A stretch of 64,000 nucleotides of DNA from positions 3,038,001 to 3,102,000 of the forward strand of contig NZ_JAJOLP010000001.1 in NCBI RefSeq assembly GCF_021129215.1, in the 5' to 3' direction. This stretch comes from Agromyces sp. S2-1-8. Its GTDB lineage: Bacteria; Actinomycetota; Actinomycetes; Actinomycetales; Microbacteriaceae. Both the position numbers and the translations under genes were made by a program. This document shows, one piece after another, positions 36,102 to 45,219 of this stretch; within the stretch, counting starts at the first letter, position 1; each line of letters begins with the position of its first letter. The notes under the pieces were generated by a model. That model was not told the DNA's origin. It searched no databases and was given only the letters and a program-made list of their open reading frames with translations.

Positions 36102-36983
36102 CTACTTCCACCTCCACAACTCCGCAATGAGTCCACCCATTACAGAGAGTCCGCCACCGAGCCCGTACTCCCAGCCGTGTCCTGCCTCGGGAACAAGTAT
36201 CGGGTAGGGAAGCCCCCAACTCGTTGCGGAGTCCAAGCCAACCCCGAACTCTCCGTAGTAGCCAACGCCAGCGACAGCGGATGCGCTCGCCCCTACTCCC
36301 AGCCCTGCACTTCTGTTGTATCCCGTGCCAGCCGTGAACGAAAGCTCCGCTCGCGGCCCGGCACCGATCTCGAAGCTCCCGAGCAATACCCCGTCTTCCC
36401 TTGCCATCGCCCCCATCGCGACACAGTACTCAAAGCATGCGGTGAGCGTGTAGTCGGCAGATTTGCACCAATAACTTCCTCCACATTCCGGAGGAGCCGA
36501 GGTCGTCGGCTGGGCAACACCTATCGTCGGAATTGGGTCGGAGCCGTCGAGATCACCCGCGTCGCGACTGGTGTTCGTGTTCATCGTTTCTTTGTCCCTG
36601 CCTTTGCCAGGCTTGTGCGGGTTGTACGTGCTGTTGTCGGTCGTACCTTGGATCAGGAGCCCGGATGCGTCTTCGTAGGTGAGTGGGCTGTTGCCCGCGT
36701 ACGCGTATCCGTTCCATTGCTGGGGATCCGTCAGGTCGAGGATGGGGTCGACGCTGATGAACGCGCCGACGGTTTCGTCGTAGTGTCTGGCGCCGAGGAG
36801 GGTGAGTCCTGATCCTGCGTCGCGGTTTTTGCCGAGGAATTGGATGTCGCCGGGCACGGTGGACGCGTTCGAGGTGCCGCGGGTGTCGCCGAAGGGGTCG
36901 GTGTACAACCGTCGTACCGCGGTAAGCGTGGGGTTGCCGCCGTTCGGGACCGCGGCGAGTGGGGTGTCGTGGTGGTCGGTCAC
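36102..36983 (-). pseudogene. RHS-repeat polymorphic toxin, detached C-terminal end
   Basis: About 290 codons ending at TAG 36102. The N-terminal part is the end of an RHS core: TDHHDTPLAAV, RRLYTDPFGDTRG, LGARHYDETVGAFISVDPIL and QQWNGYAYAGNSPLTYEDAS. A variable linker follows, then a C-terminal domain of about 130 residues with four Cys (ECGGSYWC, TACFEYC) and a Gly-rich, alternating stretch (SAGLGVGASASAVAGVGYYG). Complete RHS genes run to thousands of bases with secretion signals and many YD repeats; here the frame continues back to about 37006 and runs into the helicase gene, so the 5' part is lost. Either a decayed relic or an orphan toxin tip of the kind stored beside rhs loci. Confidence 0.75.
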
Positions 36984-37026
36984 GAGGGAGGTGACCGCGT
37001 TGAGGCCGCGAGCGGGACCAGCCGCG

Positions 37027-39153
37027 CTACAGCGCCCCGTCGAGGGCCTGGCGCAGCAGGTGCTGGAGAGCGTCGAGCTGCACGGAATCGGCCGAGCCCG
37101 GCTCGACGTCCTGGCCGTCGAGCGCGCGCGCCGCGAGGCCCTGCTTCGAGTCGATCAGCTCGGCGATGCGGGCGTCGATCGTGTGTGCGGCGATGATGCG
37201 CCACGCGGTCACGGGCTCCTCCTGGCCGATGCGGTGCACGCGGTCGATCGCCTGGGTCTGCTCGGCGGCCGTCCAGCTGAGCTCGGCGAGCACGACGTTC
37301 GACGCGGCCTGCAGGTTGACGCCGACGCCGGCCGCGGTGAGCGAGCAGACGGCGACGTGCACCTCGGGGTCCTTGTTGAACGCGTCGATCGCGGCCTGGC
37401 GCTGCAGGGCGGTCTGGTCGCCGCGGAGCGACACGGTGCGGAGCTCCCGCGACGCGAACGCCGCCTCGGCCTGGTCCATGACGTCGATGTGCTTCGCGAA
37501 GAACACCACCTTGCCGACGGACCGGGCGAGCTGCGCCGCGTAGTCCGCCGCGAGGCCGGCCTTCGCCTGGCCGATGCGCCGCACCATCGTGAAGACGTTC
37601 TCGCCGGACTTCGCCGACTTCGACTCCTCGAGCTCGGCGCTCGCGACCGCCCGGATGAACTGGTCGCGGGTGTCCTCGTCGAGGTCGCCGATGCGCAGGT
37701 GGCGCGCCTCGACGAGCGCACGGAAGCGCGAGGCGAGGCGGTTGCCGAGCTCGCGCTCCGCGGCGCGCACGGAGCGGCCGAGCTCGTCGTCGAGTTCGAC
37801 GGGGAGGTCGGCGATGCGCTTGGCCGGAAGGTCGGCCGCGACATCCACCTTGCGACGTCGCACGATGCCGAGGTCGATGACGGTGCGCCGCGCCTCGGCG
37901 TAGAAGCCGGGTTCGGCGGGGGTGAGCCCCGTCTCCTCGAGCTTGCCGAGGAGCTCGGGCGAGGGCTTGTCGCCTTCGATCCAGCCGAGGAACTGCCAGA
38001 TCGCGCGGAAGTCGTCGACGTCGTTGATGAGCGGGGTGCCCGTGAGCGCGAGCAGCAGCGGGTCGCCGCCGGGCGTGGCGCGCCGGATGCGGTCGGCGAG
38101 CGCGAGCACGTTGCGCGAGCGCTGCGACTGCAGGTTCTTGATGAAGTGCGCCTCGTCGACGACCATGCCGCGGAAACCGAGCGTCGAGAGCCACGCCATG
38201 TGCCGGTCGAGCACGTCGTAGTTCACGACGACGACGTCGGCGAAGGCGTCGAGGGTGTCGCCGTCGCCGTGGATGACGGTCGCGCGACGGTGCGGGGTCC
38301 AGCGCTCGACCTCGCGAGCCCAGTTCATCTTCACGACGTTGGGCACGACCGCGAGCAGCGGGTAGGCGTTCGAGACGGATGCCGCGAGCACGGACTGGGC
38401 TGTCTTGCCGAGGCCGGGCTCGTCGGCGAGCAGGAACGTGCGGTGCCCGTTGCGGGCGCTCTCGATGAAGCGCGCCTGGTGCTTCATGAGCTCGAGGCCG
38501 CGGGGTGCGAGCCGGTCGACCTTCGGCGCCTCGGGCAGCTCCATCGTGGCGGCCTGGCCGCCGGAGCCCTGCTCGAACGCCTTGAAGAGGGGGCCGAGCA
38601 GCTCCCAGTTCGCGAGCCGGCGCACGGGCACGACGGGCGCGACGGCCTTCGAGAAGTCGGGGGCGAGGAACGGGTTCGCGAGCTGGCGGGACTTCACGGA
38701 GCGCGGCACGACCTGGTTCTCGGACAGCTGCGGCACGACCGGCTCGGCCTCACGGGTGATGATGAGCTCGTCGGGGCTGAGCTCGGCGCCCGACTCGAGC
38801 AGCCAGTCGCGGCGGAATCGCTGCGCGACCGTCGAGATCGAGGCGTCGGGCTCGAGCAGCTGGATGAGGCTCGTGTCGCGCGCCGCGGTCTTCGCGAGGA
38901 TTTGCGCGATGCCGTCGAGGCGCTTGAGCAGTTCGGCGCGGGCGGCGTCGGTGATCTCGGAGTCGGCCTTCACGCGGGCTCGCTCCTCGCGCATGAGCAG
39001 GGCGATCACCTGGAACTTCTGCCGGTTGGTCGGGCCGAGCTTGCCCTTCTGCGCCTTCTGCTCGACCTCTCGCACCTTGCGGGCGAGGATCGGGATGATG
39101 GGCGCGTCGTCGTCGCGCGAACGCGTGCGCTGCCGCTGCCTCTGCTGGGCCAT
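37027..39153 (-). CDS. SNF2-family DEAD-like helicase/ATPase
   Basis: ATP-driven DNA translocase, role unknown. 708 residues. An N-terminal basic and helical region (about 1-210) precedes the helicase core: motif I ADEPGLGKTAQ near residue 245, DEAH in MVVDEAHFIKN near 328, TGTPLINDVDDF near 365, and in the second lobe VVFFAKHIDVMDQAE, then QAIDRVHRIGQEEP (motif VI) near 650. This belongs to the Swi2/Snf2 group including RapA- and SMARCAL1-like proteins; no bromodomain or nuclease is fused. ATG 39153. A TAGAAT -10 candidate lies at 39331-39336. Its 3' end abuts the broken RHS gene. Confidence 0.9.
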   Translation of the reverse strand: MAQQRQRQRTRSRDDDAPIIPILARKVREVEQKAQKGKLGPTNRQKFQVIALLMREERARVKADSEITDAARAELLKRLDGIAQILAKTAARDTSLIQLLEPDASISTVAQRFRRDWLLESGAELSPDELIITREAEPVVPQLSENQVVPRSVKSRQLANPFLAPDFSKAVAPVVPVRRLANWELLGPLFKAFEQGSGGQAATMELPEAPKVDRLAPRGLELMKHQARFIESARNGHRTFLLADEPGLGKTAQSVLAASVSNAYPLLAVVPNVVKMNWAREVERWTPHRRATVIHGDGDTLDAFADVVVVNYDVLDRHMAWLSTLGFRGMVVDEAHFIKNLQSQRSRNVLALADRIRRATPGGDPLLLALTGTPLINDVDDFRAIWQFLGWIEGDKPSPELLGKLEETGLTPAEPGFYAEARRTVIDLGIVRRRKVDVAADLPAKRIADLPVELDDELGRSVRAAERELGNRLASRFRALVEARHLRIGDLDEDTRDQFIRAVASAELEESKSAKSGENVFTMVRRIGQAKAGLAADYAAQLARSVGKVVFFAKHIDVMDQAEAAFASRELRTVSLRGDQTALQRQAAIDAFNKDPEVHVAVCSLTAAGVGVNLQAASNVVLAELSWTAAEQTQAIDRVHRIGQEEPVTAWRIIAAHTIDARIAELIDSKQGLAARALDGQDVEPGSADSVQLDALQHLLRQALDGAL

Positions 39154-39330
39154 TGTTCTCCCGTTCGTTCGTGCCGGAGCCCGGCACGCCCCCTGCGGCA
39201 CCGATGGGTGATCGGGCCGACTGCCACGGCTCGGAGGCCGCGCGACGCGGTACGCCGAATCCCGAACCGAGCAGCGGCGAGCGGGGCTCGCACGGTCGGC
39301 CGAAGAACGGATTCGTCGGGCGCGGTGCCC

Positions 39331-39336
39331 ATTCTA
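39331..39336 (-). promoter_or_regulatory. -10 candidate of the helicase gene
   Basis: TAGAAT on the minus strand in the 217-base gap after the ZIP gene, leaving a leader of about 170 bases. No clear -35 is seen. The rest of this gap shows only GTGCCGG-AGC-CCGGCAC at 39171-39187, close to the start codon. Confidence 0.4.
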
Positions 39337-39370
39337 GCGGGACCGGGGCTCAGAACGGGAAACCGGGGCT

Positions 39371-40102
39371 TCACCCGGCGACATGCACGGCGTAGCTCAG
39401 CAGGAAGCCCGCGGTCGCGAGGAGCCCCGTGAAGGCGTGTGCGGTGCGGAACGCCTCGGGGATCATCGTGTCGCAGATCATCGCGAGGATCGCCCCCGCT
39501 GCGATCGCCGTGATGAACGCCGTGAGCTCGCCCGACGCGTCGTCGAGCAGCGTGTAGCCGGCGAGCGAGGCGAGCCCGCTCGCGAGGGCGATGCCCGTCC
39601 ACAGCAGGAAGACGTAGGCGCGCGAACGGCCGTTCGCCTTCAGCTCGGCGGTCGAGCTGAGTCCTTCGGGCAGGTTCGAGATGACGACCGCGACGAACAC
39701 CGGGACGCTCACCCCTGCGCCGCCGACCATGCTGAGCCCGAGCACCGCCGACTCGGGGAGGCCGTCGAGCAGCGCCCCGATCGCGATACCGGTGCCGGTG
39801 CCCGGGTCCTGCCCGGTGCCGCGCGGGTTGCGCTGGTCGAACCGGTCGAGCAGGCGGTTCGCGAGCACGTACACCACGGCGCCGACCGCGAAGCCGACGA
39901 CCGTCGGCCAGAAACCGCCCTCGTCCTGCGCCTCGAGTACGAGATCGTAGGCGAGCGCCGAGACGAGCACGCCCGAACCGAACGCCATGATGCCGGCGAC
40001 GATGCGCGTCGGCACGTCGACGAACCAGGCGATGACGGCGCCGGCGAGCAGTGCGCCGCCCGCGATGAGGCCCGCGAGACCCGCCAGCATCCAGTCGGCC
40101 AT
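39371..40102 (-). CDS. ZIP-family divalent metal transporter
   Basis: 243 residues with about eight hydrophobic segments. ZIP-family features: AIGALLDGLPESAVLG near residue 107 and ISNLPEGLSSTAELK near 140, which carry the conserved Gly/Pro-Glu metal-site pattern of helices IV and V, though the usual His is Asp/Asn here. Likely moves zinc or another divalent metal. TATGCT lies six bases before ATG 40102 (40109-40114), suggesting a leaderless message. Confidence 0.85.
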   Translation of the reverse strand: MADWMLAGLAGLIAGGALLAGAVIAWFVDVPTRIVAGIMAFGSGVLVSALAYDLVLEAQDEGGFWPTVVGFAVGAVVYVLANRLLDRFDQRNPRGTGQDPGTGTGIAIGALLDGLPESAVLGLSMVGGAGVSVPVFVAVVISNLPEGLSSTAELKANGRSRAYVFLLWTGIALASGLASLAGYTLLDDASGELTAFITAIAAGAILAMICDTMIPEAFRTAHAFTGLLATAGFLLSYAVHVAG

Positions 40103-40160
40103 GGGGCGAGCATATGGCGGAGGGCTACCCCTGAGGCGCCGACCCGCCTACCCTTGGAGT

Positions 40161-40373
40161 ATGGACGAGCTCGCGGGGGCGGGCGCGGAGTTCGCGCCCG
40201 AGGACGACGACTTCACGGTGTCGCAGGACACCGAGTTCGATGAGGCCGACGAGGCGCACGACGACGACGAACGCTCGCTCGACGACGCGCTCGACGATGA
40301 ACTGCCGGGCGTCGACGCCGAGCGCCGCGTCGACCTGCGCGACGAGCGGGTGCCCGCGGCCGACGACGAGTGA
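40161..40373 (+). CDS. small acidic protein of unknown function
   Basis: 70 residues, about half of them Asp, Glu or Ala (EADEAHDDDERSLDDALDDE). No membrane helix and no known family. TACCCT (40149-40154) ends six bases before the ATG, a leaderless promoter like several others here, which supports it as a real gene. Converges with the DUF2207 gene, leaving 16 bases between stops. Confidence 0.65.
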   Translation: MDELAGAGAEFAPEDDDFTVSQDTEFDEADEAHDDDERSLDDALDDELPGVDAERRVDLRDERVPAADDE

Positions 40374-40389
40374 TCGAGGCGAGCGGGGT

Positions 40390-42303
40390 TCAGACGCCGC
40401 CGCCCCCGCCGCCGCCACCGCCACCGCCGGAGGAGCCGCCGCCGCCCGAGCCGCTCGACGACGAACTCGAGCTCGAGCCCGACCACGAACTGCTCGACGC
40501 CGATGAGAACGACGAGACGCCTGCCGCGAACCACGCCGCGTTGAAGCCGTCGCGGCCCGAGTACCACTCGGGAGCGCTGCCCTCGCGCTCGTAGAGCACG
40601 GCGAGTTCGCGGCTCCAGTCGCGCTCGAGGCCGAACAGCACGGCGTACGGCAGCAGGCGTTCGTTCAGCTTCAGCACGGCGCGCTGATCGGTCGCGTCGA
40701 CCCGCAGGGCACCGCTCGGGCTCTGCAGCACGCGCAGTCGGTCGGCCTCGGCGAGCCGGATGTAGAGCCGGAGGCCCTCGAGGTGGTCGCGAAGCTCGCG
40801 CCCGTGCTCGGTGAGCGGGCGTACGTCGATGACCAGGCCGAGCGTCATGAGCGAGGCGGCGAGCGCCACGACGAAGCAGATCGCAGGCCATGCGCCGCCC
40901 ATGACGCCCTCGAGGGCGACGATGCCCAGGACGACGCTCAACGCGGCCGCGACGACGGCGATGAGCCCGAGCAGCACGCGCAGGCCGCGGTCGGGGCGGC
41001 GCCGGAGACCGGCGGCGACGACGCCCTTCGTCACCCGCTGCCGGATCGCGAGCAGGCGTCGCCCGAGCGCGGTGTCGCGCGACTTCAGGTCGCGCACGGC
41101 GCCGCGCGCGGGCGGAGAGCCGAACAGCGACCGCGTGACGGCGCTCGCGTGCTCGTCGGCCGGCGTGGTGCCGCCGACGTACTCGACGGCGTAACGGCGC
41201 CGACCCGTTTCGACGATGCGCACCTCGCCGGCCACGGCGCGCTCGAGGATGGTCGAGGTCACCCCCTTGCCGGGCTGTCCAACGAGATCTGCGGAGACGA
41301 ATGCGGACACGCCCTCGGGCGGTTCGTACTGCGCCACGATCGTGCCGCGGCCGGGATGGTCGCGCCACCGGGTGAGCCGGGCGATGAGGGCTGCGAGTGC
41401 GGCGCCGACGGCGACGAGGGCCGCGATGCCGCCGCCGACCGCGGCGGGCGACGACCAGAAGGCGTCGTCGCGCGGCACGACGGTGCCCGCGCGGAAGCCC
41501 GCCGCGATCGTGAGGTTCTCGTAGGGTCCGATCGACGCCGCCTGCGCGACGACGACCGTCTCACCGTCGGCGCCCTCGTCGGTGGTGATGCCGTCGCACG
41601 GGGTGCTCGAACCGCTCCAGCCGCGGTAGCAGGCCACCGCGCCGGTGAAGCCGTCGGCGAGCGCTCCCCCGAACCGGAGTTCGGCGCGCACGACGCCGAA
41701 CGGCTGCGCCCACCCGGTGCCGTTGACGTCCCAGTAGAACTCGTCGATCGCGGCGTCATCGGGCACGTGGGTGACGTTGCGCTGGCGGTAGTCGATGACG
41801 TACGTCTGCCGGCCGTGCACGAAGTCGTCGGCCCGGATCGTGACGAGCAGAAACTCGCCGTCCTCGTCGGTCTCCGTCTCGAACGCGCGCGGGGTACCGG
41901 TGCCGTCGGTGACCGATTCGATGACGAGGTCGGTCGGGTGGCCGTCGTAGTCGAGCGGGATGGCGCGGCGGATGCCCCGGTTCTGGTCGAACTCGGGGAA
42001 CTCGGCGACGAGGGTCTCGGTGGTCCCGAGCATCGAGCGCCCCTCGGCGTCGAGCGAGAGCTCGTACACGGCGTCGAACGACGAGAACGTGAAGTCGTCG
42101 ACGCCTGCGCGAGGACCGATCGCCGAGACGGGCGCCGGCGCTCCGCCCTGGCCGGCGGCGGAGGACGAGGCCTTCGACGCCGACGACGCCGACGGCGCCG
42201 CATCCGCATGGCCGGCCCCGACGCCGACGAGCAACGGCCCGGTCACGACCATCGCGGCGACCACGGCGGTGAGGGCCCGGCGGAGCGGACGACGAAGCGG
42301 CAT
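40390..42303 (-). CDS. DUF2207 predicted membrane protein
   Basis: 637 residues. A signal peptide (ALTAVVAAMVVTGPLLVGVG) and a secreted beta-rich DUF2207 domain (about 70-290) are followed by a membrane helix (GGGIAALVAVGAALAALIA), a cytoplasmic part, two more helices near 450-490, and a final low-complexity Ser/Gly tail ending in an eleven-glycine run. That domain order and glycine-rich tail are typical of the family (YciQ-like); function is unknown. TAGCGT lies seven bases before the ATG (42311-42316). Confidence 0.88.
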   Translation of the reverse strand: MPLRRPLRRALTAVVAAMVVTGPLLVGVGAGHADAAPSASSASKASSSAAGQGGAPAPVSAIGPRAGVDDFTFSSFDAVYELSLDAEGRSMLGTTETLVAEFPEFDQNRGIRRAIPLDYDGHPTDLVIESVTDGTGTPRAFETETDEDGEFLLVTIRADDFVHGRQTYVIDYRQRNVTHVPDDAAIDEFYWDVNGTGWAQPFGVVRAELRFGGALADGFTGAVACYRGWSGSSTPCDGITTDEGADGETVVVAQAASIGPYENLTIAAGFRAGTVVPRDDAFWSSPAAVGGGIAALVAVGAALAALIARLTRWRDHPGRGTIVAQYEPPEGVSAFVSADLVGQPGKGVTSTILERAVAGEVRIVETGRRRYAVEYVGGTTPADEHASAVTRSLFGSPPARGAVRDLKSRDTALGRRLLAIRQRVTKGVVAAGLRRRPDRGLRVLLGLIAVVAAALSVVLGIVALEGVMGGAWPAICFVVALAASLMTLGLVIDVRPLTEHGRELRDHLEGLRLYIRLAEADRLRVLQSPSGALRVDATDQRAVLKLNERLLPYAVLFGLERDWSRELAVLYEREGSAPEWYSGRDGFNAAWFAAGVSSFSSASSSSWSGSSSSSSSSGSGGGGSSGGGGGGGGGGGV

Positions 42304-42413
42304 GCCTCCCACGCTAGCGGCCCGCATCGTGCGGGGTGATCCCCAGAACGCGCGGGAGTCCGCCGCCTCGTCGCCGTCGGGCGCGTGCTCGGACGTCGGC
42401 CCGGGCTCGGAGC

Positions 42414-44822
42414 TCAGGCGCGGCGCAGCCGCAGGCTGTTGAGCACGACGAACACGCTCGAGAACGCCATCGCGGCGCCCGCGATCATCGGGTTGAGGAA
42501 CCCGGCGGCGGCGAGCGGGATCGCCGCGACGTTGTAGGCGAACGCCCAGAACAGGTTGCCGCGGATCGTTCCCAGCGTCGCGCGCGCGAGTGAGATCGCG
42601 TCGGGGATGGCTCCCGGCTCGTCGCGGGTGAGCGCGAGGTCGCTCGCGCTCGCCGCCGCGTCGGTGCCGCCGCCCATCGCGATGCCGAGGTCGGCCGCGG
42701 CGAGCGCTGCGGCGTCGTTCACGCCGTCGCCGACCATTGCCGTCTTGTGGCCGCCGGACTGCAGGCCGGTGACGACCGCGAGCTTGTCCTCGGGGCTCGC
42801 GCCGGCGTGCACCTCGTCGATCCCGAGCTCTGCGGCGATGCGACGGGCGGGTCGTTCCGCGTCGCCCGTGAGGAGCACCGGGGTCAGCCCCTGGCCCCGC
42901 AGCCGGTCGATCGCGGCGCGGGCGCCTGGTCGGGTGGCGTCGCCGACCTCGAGCACGGCGCGCACCTCGCCCTCCCAGCCGACGGCGACGGCCGTCGCGT
43001 CGGAGTCGGCGATGCGGCGCGCGAGCTCCGTCGGCAGGCGCAGCCCCGACTCCTCGAGGAACGCCGGTCGACCGACCGCGGCACTCCGCCCGTCGACGAC
43101 GCCGGTCACTCCGAGGCCCGCGTGGGCGCGGAAGTCGCGCACGGCGGGCACGGAGACGCCGCGCTCGGCGGCGCCGGCGACGACGGCGCGCGCGATCGGG
43201 TGCTCGGACCGCTGCTCGAGCGCGGCGGCGACGGCGAGCGCCGTCGTCGCGTCGGTCGCAGCATCCGCCGCTCGCTCACCGTCGCCCGTGATGCGGGCCG
43301 ACCCGCCTCCGCCGGCGGCGACGACGACGGACCCGGCCGTCACGACCTCGCCGAGCCGCATGCGCCCGGTCGTGAGCGTGCCGGTCTTGTCGAGCAGGAT
43401 CGTGTCGATGCCGGCGATGCGGTCGAGGGTCTCAGGCCCCGTGATGAGGATGCCGCGCTCCGCCCCGCGTCCCGTTCCGACGAGGATCGCCATGGGCGTC
43501 GCGAGTCCGAGCGCGCACGGGCACGCGATGACGAGCACGGCGACGGCGGCGGTGATCGCCTGTTCGACCGGGCTGCCGGTCGCGATCCACGCGATCGCGG
43601 TGCCGAGGGCGATCGCGATCACGATCGGCACGAACACGGCGGAGATGCGGTCGGCGAGCCGTTGCGCGCGCGACTTGCCGAGCTGCGCGTCTTCGACGAG
43701 GCGGGCGATCTGGGCGAGCCGGGTGTCGGCGCCGACCCGCGACGCCTCGACGACGAGGCTGCCGCCGTGCACGATGGTCGCCGCCGTGACCTCGCTGCCG
43801 GGCGCGGCGTCGACCGGCGCGGGCTCCCCCGTGAGCATCGACTCGTCGACACTCGCCTCGCCGTCGACGACGGTGCCGTCGGCGGCGATGCGCTCGCCCG
43901 GGCGCACGACGAAGCGGTCGCCGGGGTGGAGGTCGGCGATCGGCACGCGGGTCTCGACCGTCGCGCCGGCCGCACCGCGCAGCACGGTCACCTCGCGCGG
44001 GGCGAGTTCGAGCAGGGTGCGCAGCGCGCGGCCGGCGCGGCGCTTCGAGCGCGCCTCGATGTACCGCCCGAGCAGGATGATCGTGATGACGCCCGCCGCG
44101 ACCTCGAGGTACACGTCGCCGCCGGGCGTGCCCCGCACGCCGAAGGTCCACTCGTGCGTCATGCCGGGCATGCCGGCGTGCCCGAGGAAGAGCGCCCACA
44201 GCGACCAGGCGAACGCCGTGAGCGTGCCGAGCGAGACCAGGGTGTCCATCGTGAGCGAGCCGTGCCGCAGGTTCACCCAGGCGGCGCGGTGGAACGGCCA
44301 GCCGCCCCACACGACGACCGGTGCGGCGAGCGCGAGCGACAGCCACTGCCAGTAGGTGAACTGCAGCGCCGGGATCATCGCGATCACGACGACCGGCACC
44401 GTGAGCACCGCAGAGACGATCAGCCGGGTGCGCAGCGGGTCGTCCGCGATGGATGTCTCGGCGCCGGCGCCGAGCGCCGGCGCCTCCGCCGTTCGGGGCG
44501 AGCGCGTCGCGGTGGACGTGCGGGGCCCTTCGGCCGCGATCGGCGACTCCCCCGTCCGCGCCGGCGCCGCGGCATCCCGCCCCGCATCGCGCTCGACCGG
44601 GGTCGCCGTATAGCCCGCCTGTCGAACCGCGTCGACGAGCGCGTCGATCGAGGTCGTCGACGGGAATCGCACGCGTGCCCGCTCGGTCGCGAGGTTGACG
44701 GCGGCCTCGACGCCGTCGAGCCGGCCGAGGCGCTTCTCGACGCGCCCCACGCAGCTCGCACAGGTCATGCCCTCGATGTCGAGGTCGATCGTGCGCACCT
44801 GGGAGTCGTCGAGCGTGGTCAT
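42414..44822 (-). CDS. copA: copper-exporting P1B-type ATPase
   Basis: Exports Cu(I) across the membrane. 802 residues. An N-terminal heavy-metal-associated domain has GMTCASCVGR near residue 19; a low-complexity linker runs from about 80 to 130; eight membrane helices include the Cu-site Cys-Pro-Cys in IACPCALGLATP near 434. The phosphorylation site DKTGTLTTG is near 479, SEHPIARAVV near 545, and the hinge MVGDGVNDAAAL near 700. ATG 44822 sits right at a palindromic operator shared with the divergent CsoR-type gene. Confidence 0.95.
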   Translation of the reverse strand: MTTLDDSQVRTIDLDIEGMTCASCVGRVEKRLGRLDGVEAAVNLATERARVRFPSTTSIDALVDAVRQAGYTATPVERDAGRDAAAPARTGESPIAAEGPRTSTATRSPRTAEAPALGAGAETSIADDPLRTRLIVSAVLTVPVVVIAMIPALQFTYWQWLSLALAAPVVVWGGWPFHRAAWVNLRHGSLTMDTLVSLGTLTAFAWSLWALFLGHAGMPGMTHEWTFGVRGTPGGDVYLEVAAGVITIILLGRYIEARSKRRAGRALRTLLELAPREVTVLRGAAGATVETRVPIADLHPGDRFVVRPGERIAADGTVVDGEASVDESMLTGEPAPVDAAPGSEVTAATIVHGGSLVVEASRVGADTRLAQIARLVEDAQLGKSRAQRLADRISAVFVPIVIAIALGTAIAWIATGSPVEQAITAAVAVLVIACPCALGLATPMAILVGTGRGAERGILITGPETLDRIAGIDTILLDKTGTLTTGRMRLGEVVTAGSVVVAAGGGGSARITGDGERAADAATDATTALAVAAALEQRSEHPIARAVVAGAAERGVSVPAVRDFRAHAGLGVTGVVDGRSAAVGRPAFLEESGLRLPTELARRIADSDATAVAVGWEGEVRAVLEVGDATRPGARAAIDRLRGQGLTPVLLTGDAERPARRIAAELGIDEVHAGASPEDKLAVVTGLQSGGHKTAMVGDGVNDAAALAAADLGIAMGGGTDAAASASDLALTRDEPGAIPDAISLARATLGTIRGNLFWAFAYNVAAIPLAAAGFLNPMIAGAAMAFSSVFVVLNSLRLRRA

Positions 44823-44832
44823 GGGCTCGAAT

Positions 44833-44849
44833 ATACCCCCTAGGGGTAT
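44833..44849. promoter_or_regulatory. CsoR-type operator ATACCCC-CTA-GGGGTAT
   Basis: 7-bp perfect arms (44833-44839 and 44843-44849) around CTA, between copA and its regulator. The GC tract flanked by ATAC/GTAT matches the operators bound by CsoR-family copper repressors. It lies 15 bases before the regulator's -10 hexamer TATCCT. Confidence 0.8.
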
Positions 44850-44873
44850 CGGGTGCAAACGCGCTATCCTGAG

Positions 44874-45152
44874 ATGGTGATCGAGGACATCAAGAAGCGC
44901 GCCCTGCACCGCACGAAGATCATCGAGGGCCAGCTGCGCGGCATCGAGAAGATGATCGAGAACGACGACTACTGCGTCGACATCATCACCCTGTCGCTCG
45001 CCGTGCAGAAGTCGCTCGGGTCGCTCAACAAGCTGCTGGTCGAGAACCACCTGCGCACGCACGTCACCCACCAGTACGAGGCGGGCGGCGACGAGCGCGA
45101 GGCGGCGGTCGCCGAGCTCGTGCGCATCTTCGAGCTCTCCAACCGCGGCTGA
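44874..45152 (+). CDS. csoR: CsoR-family metal-sensing repressor with an unusual ligand set
   Basis: 92 residues of all-helical DUF156/CsoR fold. By position, the first Cu ligand Cys34 (DDYCVDII) and His59 (ENHLRTH) are present, but the third ligand, Cys in classical CsoR, is His63 (NHLRTHVTHQ). Cys-His-His is the arrangement of the nickel/cobalt sensor RcnR, whose sequence there is also HLxxHxxHQ. The neighbouring copA and operator still argue for copper. TATCCT (44865-44870) is so close to ATG 44874 that GTG 44877 may be the true leaderless start; a GTG at 44853 lies upstream of the -10 and is unlikely. Confidence 0.88.
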   Translation: MVIEDIKKRALHRTKIIEGQLRGIEKMIENDDYCVDIITLSLAVQKSLGSLNKLLVENHLRTHVTHQYEAGGDEREAAVAELVRIFELSNRG

Positions 45153-45153
45153 A

Positions 45154-45187
45154 CGCTCGCACCGCGATCCCGCCGCGGGTGCGAGCG
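45154..45187. terminator. terminator between csoR and the phosphodiesterase gene
   Basis: CGCTCGCACC (45154-45163) pairs with GGTGCGAGCG (45178-45187), directly after the csoR stop and 32 bases before the convergent gene's stop. Confidence 0.7.
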
Positions 45188-45219
45188 CTGCCGCCGAGCG
45201 CCACCGGCCCGACTCGACC

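Noticed and set aside
36102-36983. RHS fragment as an intact gene from GTG 36983
   Set aside because: That GTG lies mid-way through a conserved RHS core segment with no ribosome site, no secretion signal and no upstream YD repeats, so a truncated gene is the better call.
36802-39432. 876-codon open frame on the plus strand
   Set aside because: Antisense shadow of the SNF2 helicase; composition is Arg/Glu/Leu-rich without any domain.
40393-40440. CCG/CCA-rich triplet tract, possible microsatellite
   Set aside because: It encodes the normal glycine-rich tail of DUF2207 proteins and is not an independent repeat element.
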